DNA from: RGIG1995 sp045652425
GTDB taxonomy: Bacteria; Bacillota; Clostridia; Oscillospirales; CAG-272
NCBI GenBank assembly: GCA_045652425.1
Contig: JAZRUG010000012.1
Coordinates: 1-44,499, forward strand
DNA length: 44,499 nt
Direction of reading: 5' to 3'
Below the pieces are notes generated by a model. That model was not told the origin of the DNA. It was given only the letters and a program-made list of their open reading frames with translations, and searched no databases. This document shows positions 1-9,090 of this stretch, piece by piece (position 1 is the stretch's first letter; each line of letters starts with the position of its first letter). The position numbers and the translations under genes were made by a program.

Positions 1-25
1 AGGTAAGAAATAATTTGTTTCTTTT

Positions 26-62
26 AAAAAAATGAGCCTGCGAAACAATCCGCAAGCTCATT
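26..62 (-). terminator. Intrinsic terminator of the decarboxylase operon
   Basis: Arms 32-42 and 51-61 pair over 11 bp with one wobble around an 8-nt loop. On the minus strand the stem is followed by a run of Ts (the As at 26-31). It lies just downstream of the small membrane subunit and ends the minus-strand operon. Confidence 0.85.
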
Positions 63-109
63 ATAACTCATAAATTTATTTTAGTAAACAAAAAATTGTT
101 AATTTTTAT

Positions 110-241
110 TTATTTTTTAGAAAAAATCTTATTTAGTGCAACGGTTACGAGAATAATTGCGCCCATAACTATAAGTATGCCTAACATACCTTTACCCATA
201 TAAGGGAGATTCGTAACGAAATTATTAAAATCAATATTCAT
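110..241 (-). CDS. Small membrane subunit of a sodium-pump decarboxylase (OadG-like)
   Basis: A 43-residue protein beginning MNIDFNNFVTNLPYMGKGML, then one hydrophobic helix (about residues 19-36, GMLGILIVMGAIILVTVALN) and a basic tail (KIFSKK). One helix and this position directly after the beta subunit fit the very short gamma/delta-type partners of biotin-dependent sodium-pump decarboxylases; the family assignment is from size, topology and context. The start ATG follows an AAAGGAG ribosome binding site that overlaps the stop region of the beta-subunit gene only 12 bp upstream, so translation is probably coupled. The terminator at 26-62 follows. Confidence 0.7.
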   Translation of the reverse strand: MNIDFNNFVTNLPYMGKGMLGILIVMGAIILVTVALNKIFSKK

Positions 242-253
242 AAGTTTACTCCT

Positions 254-1348
254 TTAACCAAAGAATTTAAGAATAAGACCGCCTGCAATAACAGAAGCAA
301 TCTGTCCCGAAACATTTACGCCCATTGAATGCATAAGAAGGAAGTTCTGGGGGTCTTCTTTAAGTCCCATTTTGTGTACGATTCTTCCGGACATAGGGAA
401 TGCAGAAATACCAGCCGCACCAATCATGGGGTTAAGCTTTTTCTTTGAGAAAAGGTTAAGAAACTTTGCAAAAAGCACACCGCCTGCAGTATCGACTATA
501 AATGCAATAAGACCGAGTCCCATAATAAGCAAAGTATCTACCTTCAAGAACTGTTCGCCTGTCATATTAAACGCAACAGAGATACCGAGAAGAATTGTTA
601 TAAGATTTGCAAGTACCTTTTGTGCTGTTTCAGAGAGGTTATCAAGAACTCCGCATTCTCTTATAAGGTTACCGAACATAAGGAAACCGATAAGAGCCGT
701 CGCCTGAGGAATAACCGCAGAAGCAACTATTGTAATAATTATCGGGAACAAAATTCTTGTAAGCTTTGAAACAGACTTCTGTTCATAAGGCATACGAATA
801 AGTCTTTCCTTTTTAGTTGTAAGAAGCTTGATAACAGGCGGTTGAATAATAGGTACTAACGCCATATACGAATACGCCGCCACCGTAATAGGTCCGATAT
901 ATTGAGAATTGAGAGTGTTTGCAACGGCAATAGAAGTAGGACCGTCAGCCGCACCGATAATAGAAATAGAAGCCGCATCGTTAATATTGGGGAAGAACAT
1001 ACGCGCCATTGCGAGTGTAAAGAATATACCAAACTGCGCCGCCGCGCCGAAAAGCATTAATTTAGGGTTAGTAAGCAAAGGACCGAAATCAATCATAGCA
1101 CCGATACCGATAAACAAGAGCAAGGGGAAAAGCTCGTTTGCTATACCCGCTTCATAAAGCTCCTGAATAGGACCAACAAGCGCATCCGAATGGGGAATGT
1201 TTACAAGAAGAGTACCAAAGCCCATAGGAAGCAAGAGCGTGGGTTCCATTTCTTTTTTGATAGCAAGATAGATCAGAATGCAACCGATAAGAATCATTAC
1301 ACCCTGTTGCCAAGTGAAATCAAGTAAATTTCTGTACAAAATATCCAT
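254..1348 (-). CDS. Sodium ion-translocating decarboxylase, beta subunit
   Basis: A 364-residue polytopic membrane protein of the OadB/GcdB/MmdB family, the subunit that decarboxylates carboxybiotin and drives Na+ export. Family signatures are visible: NPKLMLFGAAAQFGIF, then SIIGAADGPTSIA with the conserved membrane aspartate of GAADGPT, and near the C-terminus HSMGVNVSGQIASVIAGG with the conserved Asn/Gly/Ser of the ion path. I chose the ATG at 1348 over an upstream start because GGAGG lies 8 nt before it and the protein then begins MDILYRNLLDF like homologues. Which acid is decarboxylated (oxaloacetate, glutaconyl-CoA or methylmalonyl-CoA) cannot be told from the beta subunit. The carboxyltransferase and biotin carrier are not beside it, at least not in this window. 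Confidence 0.92.
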   Translation of the reverse strand: MDILYRNLLDFTWQQGVMILIGCILIYLAIKKEMEPTLLLPMGFGTLLVNIPHSDALVGPIQELYEAGIANELFPLLLFIGIGAMIDFGPLLTNPKLMLFGAAAQFGIFFTLAMARMFFPNINDAASISIIGAADGPTSIAVANTLNSQYIGPITVAAYSYMALVPIIQPPVIKLLTTKKERLIRMPYEQKSVSKLTRILFPIIITIVASAVIPQATALIGFLMFGNLIRECGVLDNLSETAQKVLANLITILLGISVAFNMTGEQFLKVDTLLIMGLGLIAFIVDTAGGVLFAKFLNLFSKKKLNPMIGAAGISAFPMSGRIVHKMGLKEDPQNFLLMHSMGVNVSGQIASVIAGGLILKFFG

Positions 1349-1397
1349 TAAAACAACCTCCGTGTTAATTTTTGCTAAAATAAACACAAACCAATAT

Positions 1398-1426
1398 ATT
1401 ATATCATTCCCATTTTAAAAAATCAA
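1398..1426 (-). promoter_or_regulatory. Sigma-A promoter of the decarboxylase operon
   Basis: On the minus strand TTGATT (1421-1426) and TATAAT (1398-1403) are separated by 17 bp, about 50 bp upstream of the chosen beta-subunit start. Confidence 0.65.
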
Positions 1427-1463
1427 TACAATAATAAAATAATATTAGGCATAAAATAAAACA

Positions 1464-1491
1464 AAAAATCACTCGTTATCGAGTGATTTTT
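1464..1491. terminator. Bidirectional intrinsic terminator
   Basis: A perfect 12-bp stem (1464-1475 with 1480-1491), loop TTAT, with A-tract and T-tract forming the stem base. It follows the stop of the minus-strand M20 peptidase and separates it from the decarboxylase operon. Confidence 0.85.
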
Positions 1492-1495
1492 GGAA

Positions 1496-2749
1496 TTAAT
1501 AGCTCATCAAAAAGCTACCCATTATTTTAGCGAATTCAAGCAGAGTATCACAGCTTATATGCTCGTCTCTCTGATGTGCGCCGCCATATACGTCAAATGC
1601 TTTGCCGACTCCAAATCCAACTGCGTTGGGACTGCCGTGTTTTACAATAAGCGAAAGATCGCTGAGCACAGCGCCGCTGGGAACAAGCACTCTTCCCGAG
1701 GTTTCTTTTGCAGCCTCAGTAAGTTTTTTCACAACAGTACTGTTCTTATAATCACTCTTTACAAAATGGAAAAATCTTGTCGTCATTTCCCTCTTTGTAA
1801 TTTTAAAGCCGATAGCATTTAACTTCTTGTTGGCTCTTTCCCAAAGTTTATCAAACTCTACGTTTATTTCATCTTCCGTTTTATTTGTAAAATATTCTAT
1901 AAGAATATGTCCTTTATCGAGGTCGTTACCGTCGTCTCCCGCTTTAGCCTCAAGCAATATCATTGAAGTATCGGGAATATAAGTATTCTTGTAAAGTTCT
2001 TCCTGCAAAAGTTCATTTTTTCTGTCTTTGCCAAACAAGTCAAGTTCATTTTTCAAGATATACATAGCCTCGACCGCATCTCCGCAAGAACCCTTAGGCT
2101 CGTCTGTACCAAACTCAAACATTACATCACCGCCGCCAACACCTGCAACCCAGAGTTCAAAGTTTTTGCAGTCCATATTAACGTAATCATCGCATTTGTA
2201 TTTTAGACAAGCCGCCAAAGAACCGTTACCGCCGCCGTATTCTTCATCGGAATATGCAGTAAAGTAATAATCGTAGTCAAGCTCTATTCCGGCTTCTTTT
2301 ATAAGCTTCATAAGAAAAAGTCCGACAGCAATACCGTACTTATCGTCACAAGCGCCCCTGCCCCAAATTTTGCCGTCGCGAAGCTCCCCCGATAAAGCAG
2401 GAAAAGACCATAATTTTTCATCGCCTATCGGCACCGTATCGGAATGGGACATAAGCATAAGACTCTTATTTCTGTTTTTACCGCGCAATATACCTGTTAC
2501 GTCATATCTGTTTTCAAGGTTATGCCCTGCAAGGTAGTCCGGATGATCTCTAAAACCGTCAATACTTTCGGGAGAATAAAGGTCAGATTCAACTCCAATG
2601 TCATCTAAATAGTTTTTTACAAACTTCGCAACATCGGCTTCATTTCCCGTGGTACCACAACTTTCGGAATTAATATTCACAAGTAATTTCAACAAATCAT
2701 AAAGCTCCGACTGTCTTTCTTCAATCATCCTCAAAAGTTTATTTTTCAT
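1496..2749 (-). CDS. M20 family metallopeptidase/deacylase
   Basis: A 417-residue co-catalytic zinc hydrolase of the M20 (ArgE/DapE/CPG2) superfamily. Metal-site motifs are in order: SHSDTVP (His102, Asp104), GRGACDDKYG (Asp135 or 136) and YSDEEYGGG (the Glu pair at 169-170, base and metal ligand). The central insertion expected for the dimerisation domain follows. The exact substrate is not readable; dipeptide or N-acyl amino acid hydrolysis is most likely. Monocistronic, with its own promoter (2791-2819) and terminator (1464-1491), and divergent from a second M20 gene. The pair next to a glutamate catabolic cluster could feed it amino acids from peptides (inference). Confidence 0.88.
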   Translation of the reverse strand: MKNKLLRMIEERQSELYDLLKLLVNINSESCGTTGNEADVAKFVKNYLDDIGVESDLYSPESIDGFRDHPDYLAGHNLENRYDVTGILRGKNRNKSLMLMSHSDTVPIGDEKLWSFPALSGELRDGKIWGRGACDDKYGIAVGLFLMKLIKEAGIELDYDYYFTAYSDEEYGGGNGSLAACLKYKCDDYVNMDCKNFELWVAGVGGGDVMFEFGTDEPKGSCGDAVEAMYILKNELDLFGKDRKNELLQEELYKNTYIPDTSMILLEAKAGDDGNDLDKGHILIEYFTNKTEDEINVEFDKLWERANKKLNAIGFKITKREMTTRFFHFVKSDYKNSTVVKKLTEAAKETSGRVLVPSGAVLSDLSLIVKHGSPNAVGFGVGKAFDVYGGAHQRDEHISCDTLLEFAKIMGSFLMSY

Positions 2750-2790
2750 ATATATTTTTTCCTCTTATATAAATTTCTAATTATATAGTC

Positions 2791-2819
2791 ATTATATCAA
2801 ATAAAATAAAAGAAGTAAA
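2791..2819 (-). promoter_or_regulatory. Promoter of the minus-strand M20 peptidase
   Basis: On the minus strand TTTACT (2814-2819) and TATAAT (2791-2796) with a 17-bp spacer, in the divergent intergenic region. Confidence 0.55.
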
Positions 2820-2856
2820 TACCCTAATTAATTTTCAAAAAATAGTGATAAGTTAA

Positions 2857-2885
2857 TTGATTATTTTGCAATATTGTGCTACAAT
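2857..2885 (+). promoter_or_regulatory. Promoter of the plus-strand M20 dipeptidase
   Basis: TTGATT (2857-2862) and TACAAT (2880-2885) with a 17-bp spacer, 37 bp upstream of the chosen start. Confidence 0.6.
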
Positions 2886-2921
2886 TTTATTATTGATATA
2901 AAAAATAGGGAGGTTGCGTAT

Positions 2922-4328
2922 ATGAGTGAACTTCTGATCGAAAAACTTGATACACTTATAGAAAAATCAAGACAAGAGGTTGCAGACCTTACAAAAAAAT
3001 TTGTAAACATAAAAAGCGTTCAAGAAGCAAGTATCCCCGGAGCGCCATTTGGTGCAGGTGTAAAAAAGGTTCTTGATACAGCTATAGCCATTGGCAAAAC
3101 GGAAGGCTTCCATACAACCGATTACAATGTAGGTGTTGTAAGTCTTGCTATGAAAGACACACCTATCGACCTCGGCATCTGGATTCACGGTGACGTAGTA
3201 CCCGAGGGGGAAGGCTGGGAATTTGAGCCATATAATGCCACTGAATACGAAGGCAGAATAATCGGCAGGGGGGCTGCTGACAACAAAGGTCAGCTTGCCG
3301 CAATATTTGTTCTGTTTAAAATTTTTAAAGATATGGGAATAGAATTAAACTATAATCCCGCTATTTTTGTTGGAAGCAACGAAGAAACCGGAAAAAAAGA
3401 CCTTCTTGGAATTGAAGGTAACGATGATGCAAAAGGTTTTCTTAACTTATACACTCCGCCAAAGTTGTCGCTTGTTCCAGACGGCGCATTTCCCATCGCC
3501 TACGGAGGAAAAGGAAACGTTATTATTAAACTGAAAACCAAAGCTAAACTCAACAATATGAAACTTACGGCAGGTCAACCATCTGCCCCGGGAAAAGCAA
3601 CCGTATGCTTTTTGGGCAAAGGTTTTGATATTGATTTTAAAGACTGTACTGTTACAAGAAACGAAAACACTATCGTTGAAGCATTTTCACCGCCTATTCA
3701 TACGGCGCACCCGCGTACCGGCGGCAATATGATAACAACTGTTTCAAACGCGCTTCTCGAAAGTAACGTGCTGAACGAAAAAGAAAAAGCACTTTTTGAG
3801 TTTCTCAAAGAAGCTTCGTTAGATACCGAGGGTAATATTTTTGACATAAACGTTGAAACAAACACAATGAAACCGTTAACTCTTGCAACGTACAGAATAG
3901 ATCACGTTGACGGATATGCCGAAATATATCTTAATATAAGATACCCGATTGAAATAACCATTGAAGAAATTATAGAAAAGGTTACAAAGGTTGCAGATAA
4001 ATTCGAGCTTGAATTAACAAACGTCAATCTCACCCAAGTTCCCTATCTTTTAAACAAAGATACCGAATTAGTAAAGACTCTTTGTGCTATTTCAAACAGT
4101 GTTACGGGTGATAATAAAGAGCCGTATACCGTCGGCGGAGGAACCTACGCCCACAAATTACCGAACGCATACGTTTTCGGTTCATCTTCAAACTTCCCAC
4201 CTGAAAGTTGGGAAAAAGGCAGAGGCGGCGCCCACGGAATAGACGAAGCAGTATCCCTTGACAGATTACAAAGGTGTATGAGAATATACGCAAGAGCGCT
4301 TCTGGCTCTAAAAGATATAGAATGGTAA
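2922..4328 (+). CDS. M20 family dipeptidase (PepV/Sapep-like)
   Basis: A 468-residue M20 metallopeptidase. Motifs: WIHGDVVPEGEGW (His89, Asp91), GRGAADNKGQ (Asp120) and GSNEETG (Glu154/155), then KLSLVPDGAFPIAYGGKGN, which is characteristic of the PepV/Sapep dipeptidase branch. The length matches PepV (about 470). The ATG at 2922 is preferred because GGGAGG precedes it and the protein then starts MSELLIEKLD; an ATG 16 codons upstream has no such site. Such enzymes cleave cytosolic dipeptides after oligopeptide uptake. Ends in a strong terminator shared with the convergent methylaspartate operon. Confidence 0.9.
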   Translation: MSELLIEKLDTLIEKSRQEVADLTKKFVNIKSVQEASIPGAPFGAGVKKVLDTAIAIGKTEGFHTTDYNVGVVSLAMKDTPIDLGIWIHGDVVPEGEGWEFEPYNATEYEGRIIGRGAADNKGQLAAIFVLFKIFKDMGIELNYNPAIFVGSNEETGKKDLLGIEGNDDAKGFLNLYTPPKLSLVPDGAFPIAYGGKGNVIIKLKTKAKLNNMKLTAGQPSAPGKATVCFLGKGFDIDFKDCTVTRNENTIVEAFSPPIHTAHPRTGGNMITTVSNALLESNVLNEKEKALFEFLKEASLDTEGNIFDINVETNTMKPLTLATYRIDHVDGYAEIYLNIRYPIEITIEEIIEKVTKVADKFELELTNVNLTQVPYLLNKDTELVKTLCAISNSVTGDNKEPYTVGGGTYAHKLPNAYVFGSSSNFPPESWEKGRGGAHGIDEAVSLDRLQRCMRIYARALLALKDIEW

Positions 4329-4334
4329 AAAAAT

Positions 4335-4363
4335 AAAGCGCACGGATTTTGTCCGTGCGCTTT
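4335..4363. terminator. Bidirectional terminator between convergent genes
   Basis: Perfect 12-bp GC-rich stem (4335-4346 with 4352-4363), 5-nt loop, A/T tracts on both sides. Serves the M20 dipeptidase (+) and the methylaspartate operon (-). Confidence 0.9.
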
Positions 4364-4375
4364 AATAATATCTAC

Positions 4376-5626
4376 TTATGCCTTTTTAGCTTCGCGTATA
4401 GCGAGGATACGGCTCATTTCGTTGTAAACGATCATAAAGCCTTCGTCAACGCCCATACCGGGTTTAGCAAGGATCTGTGTAGGCTGTGTAGCCATAGCGC
4501 AGTGTACGCAAACCTGAGCTGAACGGTCAGTTTCGTTACAAGTACCGCCCTGGTATGCGCCGATACCCTTTTCTTTGCAGTAGAGAACTGCTTCGATAGT
4601 GTTGTTAACACCGCCAAGGTCGGGAGTCTTAATCTGAATCATATGACCAGCCTTGTTGTCTGCGAAGAGTTTAATGTCTTCGAGAGTGTTACACCATTCG
4701 TCTGCAACGAGTTCTACGTCACAGCCGCGCTTGTCAAGTTCTGCAGTAAGACCTGCAAGAGCTTCGATCTGAGCTTCTCTTGTGCTATCGCAGTCCATAG
4801 GACCTTCAATACGAAGTTTGAAGGGTTTAGCAATTTCTCCGAGCTTTTCTATATAGTCAGCCATTTCTTTGTAATTGTTATTACCAAACACAGCACCGAT
4901 AGTACCGTAAACGTCCATGTGCATAACGGGCATATAGTTAGGATCTACGCGGTTTGCAAGGATACGGTCACGGAGCCAAGCTGTGTAGTCAGCGAGAAGT
5001 TCGCCGTTCTTGCCGAGCTTTGTTTCAACGTGGTTAATAAGTGCATGAGGAAGAACCTGTGCGCCTTTAATAATCATCTTGTCAGCATTGTCGTAACGGT
5101 CATCACCGGACTGAGTGAATATCGGAACGGGAGTTTCGCTTACAGTGCAACCATATTCGTCTGCAACAACTTCGCACATCATTCTGCCTGTTGCTTTTGC
5201 AACTGCATCAAGAATAGCCTGAGATACACCGTAACGAATTGCGGTATGAAGTCTCTTGCCTTCAACCTGAATAGCTTCCATCATCTTTGTAAGACCGCGG
5301 AAGTCGTCAGCTTCTTTACCAACGAGTTCAGGCTTGATGTATTTTTCAATAATCGGAATAAAGTCTTTTGCGAGGAAGAGGGGATCACGACCGCCTGCTC
5401 CGGAATACTGAACTGCTGCGCAGTCACCGTATGCAACCTGACCGTCTTCGAGTACGATCATAACGGAAATGGATTCGCCTGCCTGACGAATAGCCTGGAA
5501 GCCTTCGGTAACAGTTTTGCCAACGTAAAACATACCGTCGTGGCCTGCTCCGCCTTTAATAGCGCGCTGGTCATCAAAGTAGAATCCGGTACGTCCGGGC
5601 GAACAAATAACGTTTACAATTTTCAT
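4376..5626 (-). CDS. mal: Methylaspartate ammonia-lyase
   Basis: A 416-residue enolase-superfamily enzyme (EC 4.3.1.2) that removes ammonia from (2S,3S)-3-methylaspartate to give mesaconate. Opens MKIVNVICSPGRTGFYFDDQ. Catalytic features known from the Clostridium tetanomorphum enzyme have clear equivalents: His194, metal ligands Asp238 (HMDVYG), Glu274 (RIEGPMD) and Asp309 (VADEWCN), and the QIK pair Gln331/Lys333, shifted about two residues from the Clostridium numbering near the C-terminus. Full length. AAGGAG precedes the ATG. Last gene of the glmS-glmL-glmE operon, 35 bp after glmE, so mutase product passes straight to this enzyme. Confidence 0.97.
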   Translation of the reverse strand: MKIVNVICSPGRTGFYFDDQRAIKGGAGHDGMFYVGKTVTEGFQAIRQAGESISVMIVLEDGQVAYGDCAAVQYSGAGGRDPLFLAKDFIPIIEKYIKPELVGKEADDFRGLTKMMEAIQVEGKRLHTAIRYGVSQAILDAVAKATGRMMCEVVADEYGCTVSETPVPIFTQSGDDRYDNADKMIIKGAQVLPHALINHVETKLGKNGELLADYTAWLRDRILANRVDPNYMPVMHMDVYGTIGAVFGNNNYKEMADYIEKLGEIAKPFKLRIEGPMDCDSTREAQIEALAGLTAELDKRGCDVELVADEWCNTLEDIKLFADNKAGHMIQIKTPDLGGVNNTIEAVLYCKEKGIGAYQGGTCNETDRSAQVCVHCAMATQPTQILAKPGMGVDEGFMIVYNEMSRILAIREAKKA

Positions 5627-5661
5627 AGCTATATACTCCTTATTGTTTGTATGTATAATTA

Positions 5662-7113
5662 TTAATATTTAGGACGACCAACAAGACGGCCCTTACCGAT
5701 AGCGTAAACGTCATCTACAACCATCTGGAAAGAAGCGTTACGGTTTTCAGCCTTTGCTCTCTCGTCAATCTTTTCCTTGTGGAAATCGATTATCTCTTTA
5801 GAGAAAGGAAGGTTGCCCATTTCAAGAATACGGATAGCACCGTTGTTGTCACGGCAAGGAAGCATAAGACCTGCATTGATACGGCAAGGAGCGAAGGGAA
5901 CGTCAACTACGCCCGCTTCAACTGCGCGGCAAGTACCAACTGCGATATCGCCGTTACCGAGTTCAAAGCACTTATCAACGATAGCGCGTGTTTCAAGACG
6001 AATAATCTCTTCTTCAATTTCAAGGTTCTTATCCTGAAGTGTCTGTTCATAGAACATATTAACAACCTGCTTCGTGCAACGGAGACCTTCAGCGTTTGCT
6101 TCCATAGTAGGAATACCAACAGCCTCGTGAGGAGTCTTAACGATAACCTTTGTAGCCTTTGAAAGAGCTGCAATAAGGCTACCAGAAGAAATAACACCGA
6201 ATGCCTTAGCTTCATCTGCAGGGAAACCACCCATCCACTGATGGAGAACTGTTGTTACCTGAACGTCATCATAACCGTACTTCTTAAGATATTCATCTGT
6301 AAGTTCTTCAAGAGTTCTGATAGCTGCAACGTCTTGAACGAGGTTACCGCACTGACCGTAACCAACAGTAATATTCTTAACGCCCTGCTCTGCTGCGAGG
6401 AGAGCTTCAATAATAGCAACTGCGTGAGAAATACAAGGAGGAACCAAAGTACCCGTAAGAGGACCGTAAGGTTCACGGTTGATGGAAACACCCATCTTTT
6501 CATATTCGCCTACAAGACGGTCTGTGTACTGCCAGTCGCGGATAGTGCGTTCCATAGGAACGTTCTTGCAGTAAGGAAGGTTGTAAGAAATACCGCCGCC
6601 CTCATAGCTTGTGAAACCGCCCGCGAGAGTGATTTCAGTAAGAAGTCTTGCATCGGGAGTACCGTGACGAACCTGAAGAGGAACGTTAACGCTTTCAACA
6701 ACGCGGCGGCAGTTTGCAACACCGTGGTTAACAGCGGGGAAACCGTTAAGCATAGCGCGTCCGAGACGGATAGATTCTTTTATGCCGTTTTCAGCTTCAT
6801 CATATCTGTTCTGACGTGTATAGCTGTCGATTGTAGAGGGAAGAAGGTCAGCCTCACCGTACTTTTCAAGGTACTGCATAAGCTTGATGTGTTCTTCAAT
6901 AACGGGAACACCCGCTCTGGGCTGAATAAGTGTTCTTCTGTCTTTCTTTGCATCGAGAAGTTTCTTTCCAAATTTTCTTGATTCGGGCATTGCCTTGTGG
7001 TAAGCAACAGCTTCTTCAAGGTCAACTTCCTTACCTGTTGGCCACTGAGCCAATACTTCCTGGCGCAGTTTGCTAAATTCTTCGTCTGATATACGTTTAT
7101 TTCGAATATCCAT
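5662..7113 (-). CDS. glmE: Glutamate mutase (methylaspartate mutase), epsilon subunit
   Basis: A 483-residue catalytic subunit of coenzyme-B12-dependent glutamate mutase (EC 5.4.99.1), which rearranges L-glutamate to 3-methylaspartate. Length is exactly typical (about 483). Family segments are visible: IQPRAGVP near residue 65, LQVRHGTPDARLL, GGISYNLPYCKN and HQWMGGFPADEAKAFGVISSG. It works as a heterotetramer with GlmS. The gene overlaps the 3' end of glmL by 17 bp, implying coupled translation in the order glmS-glmL-glmE-mal. Confidence 0.97.
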   Translation of the reverse strand: MDIRNKRISDEEFSKLRQEVLAQWPTGKEVDLEEAVAYHKAMPESRKFGKKLLDAKKDRRTLIQPRAGVPVIEEHIKLMQYLEKYGEADLLPSTIDSYTRQNRYDEAENGIKESIRLGRAMLNGFPAVNHGVANCRRVVESVNVPLQVRHGTPDARLLTEITLAGGFTSYEGGGISYNLPYCKNVPMERTIRDWQYTDRLVGEYEKMGVSINREPYGPLTGTLVPPCISHAVAIIEALLAAEQGVKNITVGYGQCGNLVQDVAAIRTLEELTDEYLKKYGYDDVQVTTVLHQWMGGFPADEAKAFGVISSGSLIAALSKATKVIVKTPHEAVGIPTMEANAEGLRCTKQVVNMFYEQTLQDKNLEIEEEIIRLETRAIVDKCFELGNGDIAVGTCRAVEAGVVDVPFAPCRINAGLMLPCRDNNGAIRILEMGNLPFSKEIIDFHKEKIDERAKAENRNASFQMVVDDVYAIGKGRLVGRPKY

Positions 7114-8488
7114 GATACTCTAACTCCTTTTTCATAATTCTTAACGCAACCTCAGGGTAGTGAGCAGAGAGAAGTCCCATGGCTGCCATAATGTACTTTC
7201 TGTCAACCCATACGTCCGCCTGTCTCGGTTTAAGAGATTGGGGACGTTCAGGAGTAGCAAGGGCATTGGAAGCAATTTCCACAGTACGCTTTGTGTGGAT
7301 AAGGCTGCCGCCCGTAACAACGATTTGTCCAACCTTTGTCAAGTTTTTACCTTCCTGAACGAAAGTTTGTCCCATCATCGTATAAGTTTCGTAAATACTG
7401 CCGGCGTGGCGTGTAACAGCTTCATCAATAGCGCATGATGCAAGTGCAAAATCGAGCGCTTCAAGTTCAGTATCGTCACCCGGAACAATATCGGTGTTTT
7501 CTTTAAGCATAGCCACAAGTTCAAGTACTCTTTCTTCGGCAATTCCCGAAAGTTCGCATATCTTTTTAACACCTGCGGCATCAATAATTCCCTGAATACT
7601 GTATCTCATTCCGATGTCGCCCTCAACAGTACGTTTTGCATACGGTTCGGGAAGACCTTTGAAAACAGTATTCATATGCTCGGGCATACCGTCTGCAATA
7701 GAATATATATCGGTAGTAGCTCCTCCGACGTCAACCGCAACAAGTTCGCCGATACCAAGTTCCCCCTCACACCCCTTTGAAAGCAATTCCATAGCCGAAA
7801 GAACTGCGGATGGCGTAGGCATCATAATATCAGAAAGAAGTTCGGACGCTTTGTTAAGTCCCTTCGCTTCAACTATCTTGTCAAGGAAGATTTCACGAAT
7901 CTTCTTTTGGGTAGGTTCGGCATTGAGAACGCCAAACTTGGGCATAACGTTGGGGCAAACGTAAACCTCATGTCCTTCAAGAATCGACTGACATTCTTTC
8001 GAGACCGTACGGTTACCTGCAATAATAATGGGAATTTCGGGATCAAGCGCCGTCATTTTCTTCGCGTTGTGCAATATACATTCGGTGTTACCTCCGTCAG
8101 TACCTCCAACAAGAAGAAGAATATCGGGTTTTGACTCTTTTATAGCCTCAATATCCTCATCGGTAAGCTGAAAAGCATATACGCCGACAACCTTTGCGCC
8201 GGCACCAAGACTCGCTAGTTTTGCCGCCTCGCCCGTAAGTTCGGGAACGAGACCGCTCGTCACCATACGCAGTCCGCCTGCGGCAGATGAACAAGCGTAA
8301 CAAGCTTCATATTGAAGTTTGCCAATCTTGGATTCGAGAATACCAAGAGCATTTCTTAAACCCTCGTTTATGTCTGTAAAAATAGTAGTGAACGATGCTG
8401 ACGTACCGAGTATCTCCTCAGCTTCCACATCAACTGCGGTAAGCTTCGTATATGTACTGCCAAAATCAATCAGCAAAATATTTTTCAT
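7097..8488 (-). CDS. glmL: Glutamate mutase-associated ATPase MutL/GlmL (reactivase)
   Basis: A 463-residue ASKHA-fold (actin/Hsp70) ATPase. Phosphate-binding motifs: IDFGSTYTK at residues 8-16, LLVGGTDGGN near 127, and VDVGGATTDIYS near 248, followed by the adenosine motif VVTGGS. The family sits between the two mutase subunits and is thought to exchange damaged cobalamin, by analogy with diol dehydratase reactivases. Full length. Starts 6 bp after glmS and overlaps glmE by 17 bp. Confidence 0.95.
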   Translation of the reverse strand: MKNILLIDFGSTYTKLTAVDVEAEEILGTSASFTTIFTDINEGLRNALGILESKIGKLQYEACYACSSAAGGLRMVTSGLVPELTGEAAKLASLGAGAKVVGVYAFQLTDEDIEAIKESKPDILLLVGGTDGGNTECILHNAKKMTALDPEIPIIIAGNRTVSKECQSILEGHEVYVCPNVMPKFGVLNAEPTQKKIREIFLDKIVEAKGLNKASELLSDIMMPTPSAVLSAMELLSKGCEGELGIGELVAVDVGGATTDIYSIADGMPEHMNTVFKGLPEPYAKRTVEGDIGMRYSIQGIIDAAGVKKICELSGIAEERVLELVAMLKENTDIVPGDDTELEALDFALASCAIDEAVTRHAGSIYETYTMMGQTFVQEGKNLTKVGQIVVTGGSLIHTKRTVEIASNALATPERPQSLKPRQADVWVDRKYIMAAMGLLSAHYPEVALRIMKKELEYHGYSK

Positions 8489-8494
8489 TTAAAC

Positions 8495-8920
8495 TTATCC
8501 TTCCATGTGCAAAAGCTCACGGAGAGCTTCAATGGTAGTTTCAGGTGATGTGCCGGGAGGGAATGCTCTGTCAAATCCCATAGCCTTGAAACGTTCTTCA
8601 ACGTCTTCAAACTTCTGTTTGCCAATTACGATGTTGCCACCGACAACAAGCGGAATACCCTTAAGACCTGCTTCATCGCACTTCTCTCTGAGACCACGGC
8701 AGTCAAGTTCGCCCTGACCGTACAAAGAAGATACGACAATAGCGTCGGCATTGGATTCAATAGCCGCGGCAATATACTCTTCCTGAGTAACCATAACACC
8801 CAAATTGACAACTTCAAAACCTGCCTGCGTAAAAGCATGGTACAGGATTTTGTTACCAACAGCATGAACGTCGGAACCGATAACACCGATTACCAGTACC
8901 TTTTTTTTGTTATCACTCAT
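8495..8920 (-). CDS. glmS: Glutamate mutase, sigma (cobalamin-binding) subunit
   Basis: A 141-residue Rossmann-like B12-binding subunit. The DxHxxG cobalamin motif is at Asp17-Val-His19-Ala-Val-Gly22; His19 is the lower axial ligand. Other B12-fold signatures are VVSSLYGQG near 62 and VVGGNIVIGK near 92. I use the ATG at 8920 with AGAGAGG in front; it yields MSDNKKKVLVIGVIGSD, matching the family length of about 137. An in-frame ATG 22 codons upstream gives an unrelated extension. First gene of the operon; I saw no cobalamin riboswitch in the 80-base leader. Confidence 0.96.
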   Translation of the reverse strand: MSDNKKKVLVIGVIGSDVHAVGNKILYHAFTQAGFEVVNLGVMVTQEEYIAAAIESNADAIVVSSLYGQGELDCRGLREKCDEAGLKGIPLVVGGNIVIGKQKFEDVEERFKAMGFDRAFPPGTSPETTIEALRELLHMEG

Positions 8921-8977
8921 AACAAATACCTCTCTATCTTTTATGTTTGCGCAATATAGCGATATTTTAACGTATAT

Positions 8978-9006
8978 ATGATACAACTTTGCGCGAAAAA
9001 AGTCAA
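8978..9006 (-). promoter_or_regulatory. Promoter of the glutamate mutase operon
   Basis: On the minus strand TTGACT (9001-9006) and TATCAT (8978-8983) with a 17-bp spacer. The plus-strand heptamer TTTGCGC occurs at 8988-8994 inside the spacer and again at 8946-8952 in the untranslated leader, 42 bp apart, a spacing compatible with an operator pair. Confidence 0.7.
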
Positions 9007-9090
9007 TAACTGCTACCTAATAAATACTATTATAAGGATAAATAAACAGCAATTATTTATTGAATTTTAAACAATAAAAACAAAAATCAA

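Noticed and set aside
4643..5665. Long plus-strand open frame of 340 codons
   Set aside because: It is antisense to methylaspartate ammonia-lyase, has low-complexity Cys/Phe/Asn-rich translation and no ribosome binding site; a shadow of the real gene.
8921..9090. Cobalamin riboswitch before the B12-dependent mutase operon
   Set aside because: The leader is too short and lacks a B12-box-like sequence.
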